From Cryptomeria japonica (taxonomy: Eukaryota; Streptophyta; Pinopsida; Cupressales; Cupressaceae), in the NCBI RefSeq assembly GCF_030272615.1, contig NC_081412.1:141464747-141528746 (forward strand): a stretch of 64,000 nt of DNA, given 5' to 3'. Below are positions 11,039 to 22,432 of the stretch, piece after piece. A program made the translations under genes and the position numbers. How positions within the stretch are numbered: the first letter of the stretch is position 1; every line of letters starts with the position of its first letter. The notes beneath the pieces are model-generated. The model was not told the origin of the DNA. It worked only from the letters and a program-made list of their open reading frames with translations, and searched no databases.

Positions 11039-13376
11039 ATAAAACCTAAGGAGATGTTACCTCAAAATACCACAATGAGTTATAATGACAAAATGGTTTA
11101 GAGAGAGCACACGAGGTCAAGGAAAAATACTATATGGTGGGACCTGAAGTTGACATGGAATGTGTGCACCAATCAAAAGGATTGAATATTTTATTGTGTG
11201 CATGGGATTAGTGAGTTGTCTATTTTTCTGTGGTGTCACACTGGACAAAAAAGTGTCTATTGAGATGGTCAAAAATTTTAACTTTTCCAAGGAATATGGA
11301 GATTGATAGATAAGGCACGTGAGGAAAAACATGCAAAAGATGTCGGTAGGTGCAACGGGTGATACTTTAAAAATTATATTAGTCTTAGAAAATCACCAGC
11401 ACAAGATTATCTCTAGATAGGATGCTCAGAAAATATCACGTTGGAAAGGCCTAAGGGATAGGAAATGACGACATTTAAAGTGAATGAATACGGTTGCTAG
11501 AGTGCTATTGAAGAAATAGAAGATGGAGGTTATGAGATTGGTAAGAACATGTTTTAAGCTTCTGACAAGATTAAAAGTAAAAAAGATAGCTTGAATGCAT
11601 AAAGCTAGGCTATTTTAAGTGGTTCTGAGTCTTACAAATCAAGGACAATAATTCCTATTTTGATTAAGCATTGTTGTTAGGGCTCATATTTGCACTAGTT
11701 TGAAAAGAGAGTTTCAAAAATGGAGATTTCATATACAGAGGAGAACTTTGAATTCACAAGGTGCAAATTCTATGATACAAGATGGAAGATGTTTCAAAAG
11801 GCCTCTTTGTAGCCAAAGGGATATTGAAAGCTTAGAAGGTAGTTGAAGGGAAATTGAAAGGTGGTTTCAAATGGGAAACACCTTTCATGGGCTACCTATC
11901 TTCATCCCTTCACCATCTAACGACTAGGAAGAAGAGAGAATGAGAAGGAGAACAATGAAAGCAGGGGGTAGATGGTTCAGATTCAAAGCATCTGAAATTT
12001 AGCTTGAGTATGGAAGCTATACCCCTTGCTTTGCTTACAATATTTCTCTATAAGCCTCTAATTCCATTTTTCCAATTCCTCCCTTGTCTTTGTATTCTCA
12101 TCCTCAAGTTTTGAGGGTGTTTCTTTTGTAAGATTATAGAGCTCCCCTTCTAGTCTAATGAGTGTCTCTACCAACTTGTGTTATGCAGTTCTTCCACCAG
12201 CATGAGAATGGAATGACTCAAAGCATCAATAATTCAATGACAAACTACTCTCCTCTTAGGCATATCCTTAGATGCATGGCCCATTTTTGTCATTCTATAA
12301 GGATAATGGGTTTTTCTTTATTTGCATATGGTCCATAATGTGTCAAGCAGAGAAAAAACCAAGTGTAAGTAGCCTGAAGCTTATAGCATTCCTTTTTTTA
12401 AATAAAAGGAATACCAAGGCTATACATAAAAAATAAAATCTGAAATTTTGTATTCTAGGCGGGTAGAAGCATGCCTTTGTTAATCTAGGGTCTTAGGTAG
12501 TCTCTTAGAGAAGAAGGACTATCCTTTCATATTGTAAATCACAGTTTGCAATAGACTAAGTGTTTTCATGATTGCATATGTTGTCTCCATTTGTATTTTC
12601 TAAGTTTATATGAATCAAAATATTAAGGATATGTTGGTTCATCCTTGTATTTTCTTATAAGTGTGTGATTATGCTTATGGGTCTCCCTCAAAGAGGGAGT
12701 TAAATTTTGTTTGTAAGTAAAGATACAAGATTTTAGGAAGTCTTAAATGGATTAATAAGAATGGTTGGTGAAATTAACTAGTCGAATCATGCCAATGTTA
12801 GGCATTGACACTCTGAAGATTCTCTAACTCGAGTTGTTTTGCAATATGGGTTTGTGTTCTTAATTTGTGGGTGTGACTCTATTCCCTTGGATATGCACTA
12901 GACTACAAAAGATGCTTACGAGTTTGTTTCAAAAGCATTTCTCATGAGTTGCATTGTTTCTTTTATTTCTTTTTTCAAAATTTTCCTAAAGGGTAGATTT
13001 TAGTATGCATGCTTGGTGCTTCCTTGTGCCCTTTAAGCAGTGCACGTGGTAATTTCTCAGACAAATCTCAAAGCTTTTGAGATAAAGGTATAAATAGGGT
13101 AATTGTAACAAGTCCCCTTATAAGCTGAGAAATATCTACCATTTGTGAACCTATATGATTATAACAAGTTTGAAAGCATATTGGGCATATAGGTCTGAAA
13201 TAGGAATACCCTCCTAAGTTAGGTAGAGATCGAAGTGAAGAAGTTTTGATGAAGCCTTGTTGTGTTGTATTTTATTGTCCTTGACTTGTTGATAGTTCAG
13301 ATTGAGTGTTGTAGGTTTAATTCCCTAGCCTAGAGTATTATGATGTTCTTAGGGTTGGGGGTAGTAGGAGAAATCA
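11039..13376. other. Unassigned sequence, no gene seen
   Basis: This 2.3-kb stretch has only short open frames and no motif I recognise on either strand. I found no LTR ends, primer sites or target duplications in it. It could be old element sequence or plain intergenic DNA. Confidence 0.6.
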
Positions 13377-14569
13377 TCAACATAAAATTTAGTTTGAAGC
13401 TTGATATGTCATAATAGATGTTGAAAGTTGATCTATCAGTAGTTTGGAATTTTTAGATTGATTCGAATGAGACTCTTAATATATTTTACAAAATAACTAT
13501 TTTTTGTTCTATTTTATTTGTTCAAACATAGATTATTGGGATTTATTCACCTTAATTTTTGGGGTGACCTATTGATGATTAATTTGTGGGTTATGAGAAT
13601 TATTCATGAGAGTGACCTATCAAAGGTTAAATTTGTTTTGATCATCTGTTATTGAAGTGAGCTCTAACAATGAGAGGGACCATTGATAGTCAATTATAAT
13701 TTCATCATTTTTTTATTGAAATGAGCACTAGTTATGAGTGACTTGATGATGATAGTTATAGATTGGTGGTTAATTTGTGGACTACAAGCATTACTCATGA
13801 AGGTGACTTGTCAATGGTTAACCATAGTTTCAAAATATTTGATTGGAGTGAGCACTAGCAATGAAAGTGACTCATTAAAGGTCAACTATAATTTCATCAT
13901 CTTTGATTGGAGTGAGTACCAACTATGAATGACTTTATTGACATAAATTCAATATAACATTTATTTTGAAGTTTGATATGTCATAGTAGAGGTCAAAAGT
14001 TGATCCATCTCTAGTTTGAAATTTCTAGATTGATTCAAATGAGAATTATATTTTGCAAATTAATTATTTTTCATTCTAGGTTATTTGTTAGAATGTGCAT
14101 TATGGGGATTCGTTCACCTTAATTTTTTGGTGTCACCTATTGATGGTTAATTTGTAGATTATGGGAATTAGTCATGAGAGTGACCTATCGATGGTTAAGG
14201 TTACTTTGATTATGTTTGATTGAAGTGATCCCTAATAATGAGAGTGACTTATTGATAGTTAATTAAAATTTCATCATTTTTTATTGAAGTGACCACCAAT
14301 TATGAGTGTCTTGATGATGATAATTATAGATTGATGGTTAATTTGTGGATTATAAGAATTACTCCTGAGAGTGACTCATCAATGATTAAGCATAGTTTAA
14401 AAATGTTTGATTGGAGTGAGAACTAGTGACAAGAGTGACTTGTTGAAAGTCAACTATGATTTCAACATCTTAGATTGGAGTGAGCGTCAACTTTGAGTGA
14501 ATTTATTGGCATAAATTCAATATAACATTTAGTTTGATATTTGATGTGTCATAATAGATGTTAAAAGTT
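13377..14569. repeat. Tandem repeat array, left part
   Basis: A roughly 570-bp unit recurs. The landmark TTTAGTTTGAAGTTTGAT..GTCATAATAGATG appears at about 13389, 13962 and 14530. Each unit contains diverged shorter subrepeats of roughly 70-80 bp built on GAGTGACTCATTGATGGTTAA and ATTGGAGTGAGCACCAA. LINE-A sits inside the third unit and the array resumes on its far side. I see no open frame in it. It behaves like a local satellite or a degenerate minisatellite. Confidence 0.85.
14552..14569. repeat. LINE-A target-site duplication, left copy
   Basis: TAATAGATGTTAAAAGTT here is identical to 22433-22450. It belongs to the tandem repeat unit, so the empty site is known from sister units. Confidence 0.95.
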
Positions 14570-14825
14570 TTTGATTAATTAAAAATAGGTTTTAAGGGAC
14601 CTGAAACCCAGAAACATAAGAAAGATATTTAAGAAAGCAACAAAATACAATAGCGGCAAAACACCAGCAAAAAGACCAGCAACATAGGAAAGGATAGCAA
14701 AAGGCTAGCAAGAAGTTGGCCCCAAGCCTAGCAAAAAACAAAATTTAGAAATTCTTCATGGTTTCTTCTGCATCCTATACCAAAAGCATCATAGCCTTTG
14801 TCGCTTCCCTCAAATCAGTATTTTC

Positions 14826-16596
14826 CTAAGCAGCCTGGCTTTCTTTCATCTTCATTTCCTTCTCCGCCGTAGTCTGCTTGGTTCTACGCCTAGGGGTCTG
14901 GTGGTTTGGGCTGGAAGTAGGAGCATCTTCAATAACAACCAGGTTCTTCTCTTGGGTTTTCTTTTGTAAATGATTCACCAATGCGTTCATGTTCTGGGAG
15001 GAGACTTTTAGAACCTGGAGGCTATGATCCATAAGGCTTTTCGGGGCTTTCTCATTTCTAGCCATCCGGGCATTGATATTGTCCTTATCCTCCTCCACCT
15101 ATTCCTTTAGTATTTTAATGATGTCCTCCAGATGTTTCAGGTCGCCTTTAATCAAGTCTTTCTCTAGCCAGTCTTCCATTTCCATTTCTTCCTCCGCTTC
15201 ACTATTCTCCATCTCCTCGTGCTGCTTCCCAGAGTTAGACATGTTGATCATCTTGTCGATCTTAACTTCCAAGTCCCTCTATTTACCCTGCATGCTGGTA
15301 ATGTTTTCCACCACCCACTTCTGAAAATTGAAGAACTCAATGGTGCAATTGCGAGCGGTATCCAGAATGGTTTCCACAGAATCCTTGCTCTATTATGTCT
15401 CCTCCACATTAGGGTTTTCACCTTCCTTAGGCTTTAGAGCCTCTTTCTCAGTTTTCAAGCCTTCAATATTAGGTTGACGATTCTCAGAATTGCCCCCTTC
15501 CTCTCCTTCCCCGTAATTCTCCTCCTTATTGATCTCCATTTCAGAAACTTCTTCATTATTCTTTCCCTCTTCTTCCTCAGAAAGCACATCCTTTTCTTCC
15601 TGCACAATATCAACTTTCCTTTTTTATGGGCAGGGGTTCTGGTCTCCCCAGTCAAATAAGAGTCTATGCTTTTCTCAGAAATCTGAGCATTGAGAATTAA
15701 AGGGTCATCCTTTGTTGCCCTAGTCTTATCCTTCATATATTCATAAATCAGTAGAATGAGACCCTGGTGCGCTAGAGGGTAGGAACTGGGTTTTTTAATG
15801 TGGTTAGCCAAGCTCTCGTTAAGAGAAGAGGCTAAATAGAAGGGCAAAGATATTTTCACCCCATGGCAGAAGTGGTTCAAGATGGTGAAGTATAATTGTA
15901 AATTTTCGTAAACCTACCATCCACAGTTAAATATTCCATTAAAGCCCTAAGAATTTTTTGCCAAAAAGGTTTTACCTATTGGGGGGTGAAGTATGATATA
16001 TTGTCCTTCTTCTCCAGGTTTCTCTTCTCATCCTTCATCTTAGGGAAGTTTTTGAAGGCCTCAGTGGTGTACTTTCTATCCCTATAGAATTTGGTCCCCT
16101 CCATCTTGATCCCCATTACCTCCGAGATCAGAATTTCATCAATGTGCCAGATTTCCCCAAACAAGGTAGCCCTGTTATTGCTCTAGCTTTTTGCGAACCC
16201 CTGAGATACAGAGCTTCTACTACCATGGAGCTTCTCCATATAATCCATGAACTTGTGTCAGTGGAGCCTTCTCCACACCTTTCTTTCACTCTTCCAGTGC
16301 TCACAACCGGACGGTTCATTCTTGTTAAGGTTGCCTCCCATTCTTCTTTCCAGGTCACAATCACCTCTGTTACAACTCTCGGCCCGCAAGTAAAACTCTA
16401 TGTTTCTGGTTTCTCCTTTAAGAGATTCTTTCACAATTTTGAGATTGTCACTCATGTTCATACAAACCTGGCTATTATTACAATTACCTCTCGCACACAT
16501 GTGTTCTTGGTTATGATGCCGAGAAACACTCATCGACTAGCAGTTCATCCGCCCCCAAAATCTGTCATTGGTACTCGTTCCCCAGAATTCAATCAT
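14826..16596 (-). pseudogene. LINE-A ORF3: conserved downstream protein of unknown function
   Basis: Its ATG (16596-16594) overlaps the end of ORF2 as ATGATTGA, starting MIEFWGTS. Landmarks shared with LINE-B and LINE-C follow: MGGN..NEP...W near 16341, a KxFxRD segment near 16080, and HFCHGVKISLPFYLASSLNES..LAHQGLILLIYEYM at about 15880-15740. A basic KKGK cluster, an acidic Glu-rich stretch (15605-15393) and a helical tail (15098-14826, QVLKVSSQNMNALVN) come after. The tail aligns with QILKASVDNMNILIN in LINE-C. Two frameshifts (near 15,890 and 15,620) and a few stops break it. I do not recognise the family. Nuclear or RNP-binding roles would be guesses from the basic and coiled-coil regions. 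Confidence 0.72.
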
Positions 16597-19500
16597 AAAA
16601 TTTGCTTGCTCCATTAAGGCGATCAAAATATAAGTGTTCCTTAATCTCCCACTTGATGTGATCTTCCCCTATATATTTGACCCCTTTTTCCAAATTAACC
16701 CCTTCATTAGCAAGGATATCCGCTACCTTGTTACTCTCTCTAAAAGTATGGGTTAAAATAATGCTAACATAGTTATTAAGGATAGTTTTAGCATTTTTAA
16801 TAATATTGGCAATATTCCAGGAGACTAAACTAATACCTTTGAGGGCTTGTATAATATTTAAGGAGTCCCCTTCGAGCCAAATTTTTTTAAATTTGAATTC
16901 CTGGTCTAATTGGAGGCTCTTAAGCATGGCCATAGCTTCAACCACATGGTTGTTTTGGGCTCCAAAAGGGGAAGCAAAAGTAGTAATACACCTTCCTTGA
17001 GCATTTCTGATAACTCCACCTCCACCAACCTTTCCAGGATTCCCTTTGGCGGCCCCATCAAAATTAACCTTTATCCAGTCATAATCAGGGAACCTCCAAA
17101 CAATGTTATCTCTCTTCTTCTTGTTATCCACTCTGTAGACCTTATGAATCAGGTTCCATTCAATAATAATGTCTTTTTCCATATCATTCATATTTATAAT
17201 AGCCCATTGCTGATTATTCTTGTGAGGGATGTTGATGTTCTCCTTTATAGCCTTGCATATTTTTTCAAAGACAACCTGAATGTTACACTTTTCTTCCCTA
17301 AATATCTTGTTATTCCTTTCTTTCCAAATGCCTTAGCATATCATGGGGAGGGTCAAGGACCACAGGTTTTTAATAATTTGACATTTGGTAGGATAATTCC
17401 ATTGCCATATTATATCCTTAATGCTTTTGTTCATGACCCAATTAATTTTCCATTTTTCCCACATTTTACACCAGATTTCCCTAGTGAAGGAACAATGAAA
17501 AAATAGGTGATCAACTGATTCCCCCTCCTTTTGACAGAGCTCACATCTGTTAGGGAATTTGAAGCCCCTTCGAATTAAATTATCAATAGTAAGGATACTA
17601 TTATGAGAAGCAAGCCAAAAGAACATGTTGACTTTAGGGATCAAGATGTTGTTCCAAACTTTACTCCAAAAGGGATTGCGGATTTGAGAAAAAGTGTTTT
17701 TATAGGTAGAAGAAACTGTGAATTCACCTTTAGGGTCACTTTTCTAGAGGAAAACATCATCATAGTTGTTGTTAGGGGAAAAGGACAACAACTCTCTCTG
17801 AATAGAGGAAAAACTAGGATGGATGTCCTCAAGTTTGACCAATTTATTCTCCTTCCAATAGTCACAAACCATCAGCCCAAACCTCCTTTTACATTCTTCA
17901 ATAACTTGATTGTTGTTTTGATCAAATAGGGCTTCATTCTTCATCTAGGGGTCTTCCCAAAACCTTATTCTGTCACCTTTTCGAAGGACCCATCCATCTC
18001 TAGCTTTTGCAACTTTTATGGCTTTGGTAACACTATTCTAGATGAAGGATCCAACCGGGATATCTTCATCATTGAGGGTCCCTTGGATAGTCTGATTCTT
18101 AATGTATTTGTCAAACCAAATTTGACTCTAGTCTTTCTTAGAGTCATATGCTCTCCATAATTGCTTGGCAAGAAGAGCTTTGTTAAAAGTTTTAATAATT
18201 TTAATCCCCAACCCTCCTTTGTTCTTTGGTCTACACACCTTGTCCCATGCAATCAAAGGTATTATCTTTTTTTCTTCAACTCCTGACCATAAGAATCTCT
18301 TCTGAATTCTTTCCATAGTTTCAGCAACTTTAGCCGGAATACCAAACAGACTGAGGGCATAAACAGGGAGATTTTGAAGAGTTGCTTGGAGGAGCTGCAA
18401 TTTCCCTGCCTGAGATAACATTGAGCCTTTCCATCCTGCAAGTCTCTTATTAATTTTATCAATGATCATATTCCAAAAAGAATTCTCTATTGTCTTATGA
18501 CTGGAGTATTGAGAAAGTACATAGCTGATTTGTCCTAGTTAACTAGTTGACCAGTTGCCAAAGCATAGGAGTTGAGAGCAGTTTTGAAGGCTTCAGCCTC
18601 CTTGACTAAAGAATATCCCATGATGATAGTATCATCAACAAACTATTGATGAGTGCAAAACACATTGTCAAAAGAAGGTTGAAGACCTTTGATAGTTTTT
18701 CTTTGTTTCAATTTATGAATCATTCTACTCATACTTTCAGCTAGAATGGTAAAAAGGATAGGAGATATGGGGTCTCCTTGTCATAGCCCTCTAGAGTTTA
18801 TAAAAAAATTTGTAGGAGATCCATTAACCAAAATAGAGAACATAGGAGTAGTGATTAGTTCTCTAATTATTTTGATAACCTTATCATCAAAACCAAAAGC
18901 CCCATGATTTTAAATAGAAAATCCCATTCAACTCTATCATAAGCCTTTGCCAAATCCAACTTTATCAAGAAACCTTCTTTCTTTGCAGCATTGAGAGAGT
19001 GAATGTTCTCATGAACAAGAATGATTGAATCAAGAATCTATCTACCAAGAACAAAGCCTTTTTTTTCTTCAGATATGATGAAGGGAAGAATCGCCAACAT
19101 TCTAGTCGTAATCACTTTGGATATTATTTTACAGAAAGAGTTGCATAAACTAATAGGCCTAAATTTTCCCATAGAATCTGCCCCAGCAACTTTGGGGATT
19201 AAGGCAATAAAAGTGGAATTCAATTCCTTAAGGATTCTTCTGGATCCAAAAAATTCTTTCACCACATTAACCGTATCCTTCCCCACAATATTCCAAAATT
19301 CTTGATAGAAAAATATAGGGAATCCATCAAGGCTCGGAGCTTTATCCCCTTGAAAGGAGAAGACAACTTTTTTTATTTCTTCAGTAGACGGGATGGCAAC
19401 AAGGGTCTTATTCTGAAAAGATTTTATAATATTAGGAATATTGTTAACCAGATTGAATTGATGGGTCTGATCAAGATCCTCATTACTAGATAAGAGCTGC

Positions 19501-20708
19501 ATGAAGAATCTAACAACTTCATCCCTGATTTCATCCTTATTAATCAAAGTGTTGTTCTCAACAGTTAACTTTGTGATTCTATTTTCTACCTTATGTTTTA
19601 GGGAAGTCATATAGAAAAACTTAGTGTTTCTGTCCCCTACTTTCAGCCATATAGCTCTGGATCTTTGTCTCCAATATATTTCTTCCCTAGAAATTATGGT
19701 ATGAATGTTGTCAAGGACTTTATCTTCCATGGCTTTGGAATACTTTTTGTAGCCCTCTTTTTGGATGGAGATTTGAATCTGGTCCAGTTCCTCCTTTAAC
19801 TTTTTCTTTGAATCAAAAATATCACCAAAGACCTTCTTGTTTCAAGTCTTAATGTTGGTTTTGACATATTTAAGTTTTTTGGCAACTTTATACATGGTTG
19901 TTCCATTAATATCAAGATTCCACAATTCAACAATGGACATTTCAAGATTGGGGTGGGATATCCACATCTTTTCAAAGCGAAAAGGGAATCTTTGATTTTG
20001 CTTAGAGTTCTCAGCAACAAAGGAAATGGGATAATGATCTGATCCAATTCTATTAATAACAAAAAGGGAACAACTATGAGAAAGAATCCAATCATTAGAG
20101 AGAAGAGCTCTATCAAGTCTTACCTGGATAAGATCATCACCATCTCTTCGGTTTGACCAAGTGTAGGAGGCTCCACTGAGATCCAAATCAATGAGAGCAT
20201 TGCCATTGATAAAGTCCATCAGATCAGATCTACTTTCAGGTTGAGCTTGACTACCTCCAAATTTTTCTCTATCTTGCAGAGGAGTATTGAAATCTCCCAT
20301 TACAATCCAACTATTCATAGAGAGTTTTTTCCTTTTTTGTTGAACTTTTTCCAAAAATTTACTTCTAGCATGTTTGGAATTAGGGGCATAGATATTAGTT
20401 ATAACAAATTCCTTTTCATTAAAAATATTTCTAGTTTTTAAGGATAGAATATTTCCATCCTCATCTATCATATCTCCAGAGGTTGTGCTTTTATTTTAGA
20501 ATATAGCAACTCCTCCAGAGGTGCCATTTGAGCTACTACCACAAACTCCCCCATTTTTAAAAAACTTAAGTTTCTCCACTTTCTCTTTGCTCATTTTAGT
20601 TTCCTGAATCAGGATAATATTTGGATTTTGATCTCGAATAAGATTCCTTAATATATCCTGTTTATTGAGACCATTTAGGCCTTTGATGTTCGATGATATT
20701 ACCTTCAT
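16589..20708 (-). pseudogene. LINE-A ORF2: endonuclease, reverse transcriptase, zf-RVT, RNase H
   Basis: About 1,370 codons. The AP-type endonuclease comes first (20708-19842: NIKGLN, LIQETKM, NIYAPN, WIVMGDFNTPL, GSDHYPISF), with the catalytic DFN and SDH blocks kept. The reverse transcriptase follows (19730-18100: GDRNTKFF, DGFPIFFYQ, FRPISLCN, catalytic FVDD at 18642-18631). Then come a zf-RVT region (17644-17333: CELCQKEGESVDHLFFHC) and an RNase H domain (17191-16589: NFDGAA, EAMAML, LEGDS, VADILANEG, all four acidic positions present). It would nick the target, copy the RNA and remove template. There is a TAA at 20495-20493, other stops at former Trp/Gln codons (one just before FVDD), and one frameshift near 18,900. 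Not functional. Confidence 0.92.
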
Positions 20709-22429
20709 TTTGAAACCTGGGGGTAGGACTCCTTGATAGTTCTCTACCTTCCATCAGCTATGTTTTGTTTAATCTCTTGGTCCCTATGCCATTTCATGGT
20801 TTTGCATCCTGGTGGGGATCTTGATGCCCTAAAATATGCCTTAGACCTGGTTCTGGTTTTTACTCCATTAGGACCTCCTATCTTCTTGGTCTTAATTTTC
20901 TTTTCATTTTCTATCATGTTTTCTTCTTGTTGTTCTACCCTGAATTCATCATCTGCCCTAGATTCATCTTGTATGTTACTCCAAAGCTTTTCTCTTTTCT
21001 AGGGTGAAGTGGTCATATTTACTTCTATGTTCTGGAATAAAGCATTTGAGTTTTCTTATGGCGATCCAAACTTGTTGCTCCTTCTCATTTCTATTTTCTA
21101 TTCCTGAAGCTCTTTCCCTAAATAGGGTTCTTCTTTCTCTGACATGGGTTCATATTGTTCCTCATGATGAGAGTCAATGATATCCTCAATCTCACCATCC
21201 TCAAGGATCTCTGTATTGATTTCATTCTCCTTTTCTTGCAACTGAAGGGCTTCAAAGGTATTACCTATTTTGATCTCAAACTCCTTAGTTTCATTCTGCT
21301 TGTTCCCCTTCATAGTAGGGTCTTTAGTTAAGTCATTGGATTCATTTTCCTGATTTACTGAAATCAGATTTCCACTTTTTTCTTCTACCTTATTGTAGAC
21401 TTTGTTGTTATTTTTTTCTTTCCATACCGGTTTATTAATATTTTTGTCTTTAATCATAGGTCTTTTAGGGTTGCTGGGACAAGCCTTAGCCCAGTGACTT
21501 GCTTTTTTGCAATAAAAGCACACAAAAGGGAGAGATTCAAATTCAATGGCTTGTTCCCATAACCCAAGTTTGGAATTTATATCAATGGTACTTGGGAGAT
21601 CCATATTCTGTGAAATGTTGATGCAGATGCATGCATACACTAGTCTCTTGCGAGCTGCACTCATTGGGTCTATCACAATAAGCTCCCCAAAGGAATTAGC
21701 AATTCCTGAGAAAACGTCTTCCACCTAGTACTTTGATGGTAGACCAAGCAATCTAACCCACACTAGAGCAGATTCAAAAAAGGAATCATTTAGTTCCATG
21801 TTAGGGGTCCATTTTCTAATAGAAAGAGATGATTTACCAAACATCCAGGGGCCTCCACTTAGAACTGCTTCCAAATCTTCCCTTCATTAAAAAGAAAACA
21901 CAAAAAAACCCCGTGGCAGGGCAGAAACTTCAGCCTGTCCTTTCATTCTCCATTTTCTTTTAACAAAGGATCTAACATCCTCAATATTAGGTCGGGGTCC
22001 GACAAATTTTCCCACCAAAGAAAGAGTCATTAAAGAAATCCTATGGTCAATAACCAAATCAGGAACCTCAATCGCAAGTTTACCTATTCTATTATCTAAT
22101 ATATCCTTCACAAAGGGGAGAGAAGATTTACTAGTTGGTTTACTAGAGGCATGTCTAGCGAAGAGGCTATTCCATGGTTTAGGTATTCGCCCCTCCTTGG
22201 TAGTTCCTGAATCAACCTGCACCACATCGGGGCAAGAATCTTGCATGTTTCTTAATTTTTCAGGATCGGGAGGAGGGTCCCATGTTCGTGGGTCCCCATC
22301 CCATCTTCCATCCTCATCATTAGCTATTTGTCCTCGAGCTGCAATGGATTCAGACCCAGAGGACCCAACATTGTTGTTCCCTCCATTTCACGGATTCAAA
22401 TTTCCCCCTGCAAACGTTGTTCCCTCCAT
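20705..22429 (-). pseudogene. LINE-A ORF1: DUF4283 / zinc-knuckle RNA-binding protein
   Basis: A single frame of about 574 codons runs from an ATG three bases inside the element to a TGA that overlaps the ORF2 ATG (ATGA at 20708-20705). It carries roughly seven in-frame stops but no frameshift. An Asp/Gly/Pro-rich leader comes first. The DUF4283-type domain follows (VGKFVGPRPNIEDVRSFVKRKW, then GPWMFGKSSLSIRKWTP, VWVRLLGLP, FGELIVIDPMSAARKR), then the knuckle CFYCKKASHWAKAC near 21510, then a charged tail. Such proteins are the RNA-binding ORF1 product of plant L1-type LINEs. The tail (TRSKA...IADGR.RTI...SK) aligns with the end of LINE-C ORF1, which supports the reading frame up to the overlap. 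Confidence 0.85.
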
Positions 22430-22432
22430 TTC

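Larger units (their letters stand above)
14570..22432 (-). mobile_element. LINE-A: full-length L1-type LINE with DUF4283, EN, RT, RNase H and ORF3 (7,863 bp)
   Basis: The element is bounded by a perfect 18-bp target-site duplication inside a tandem repeat, so both ends are exact. In transcript order it holds ORF1 (22429-20705), ORF2 (20708-16589) and ORF3 (16596-14826), each junction an overlapping stop/start. The first ATG is three bases from the 5' end. The 3' end reads TTTTTAATTAATCAAA with no poly(A) run. There are in-frame stops in all three ORFs and about three frameshifts, so the copy is dead. It resembles LINE-C most closely in ORF1, ORF2, ORF3 and the 3' terminus. Confidence 0.93.

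Noticed and set aside
13377-14569. Regular repeats considered as a CRISPR-like array
   Set aside because: Units are hundreds of bases, diverged and without unique spacers, in an evident plant sequence.
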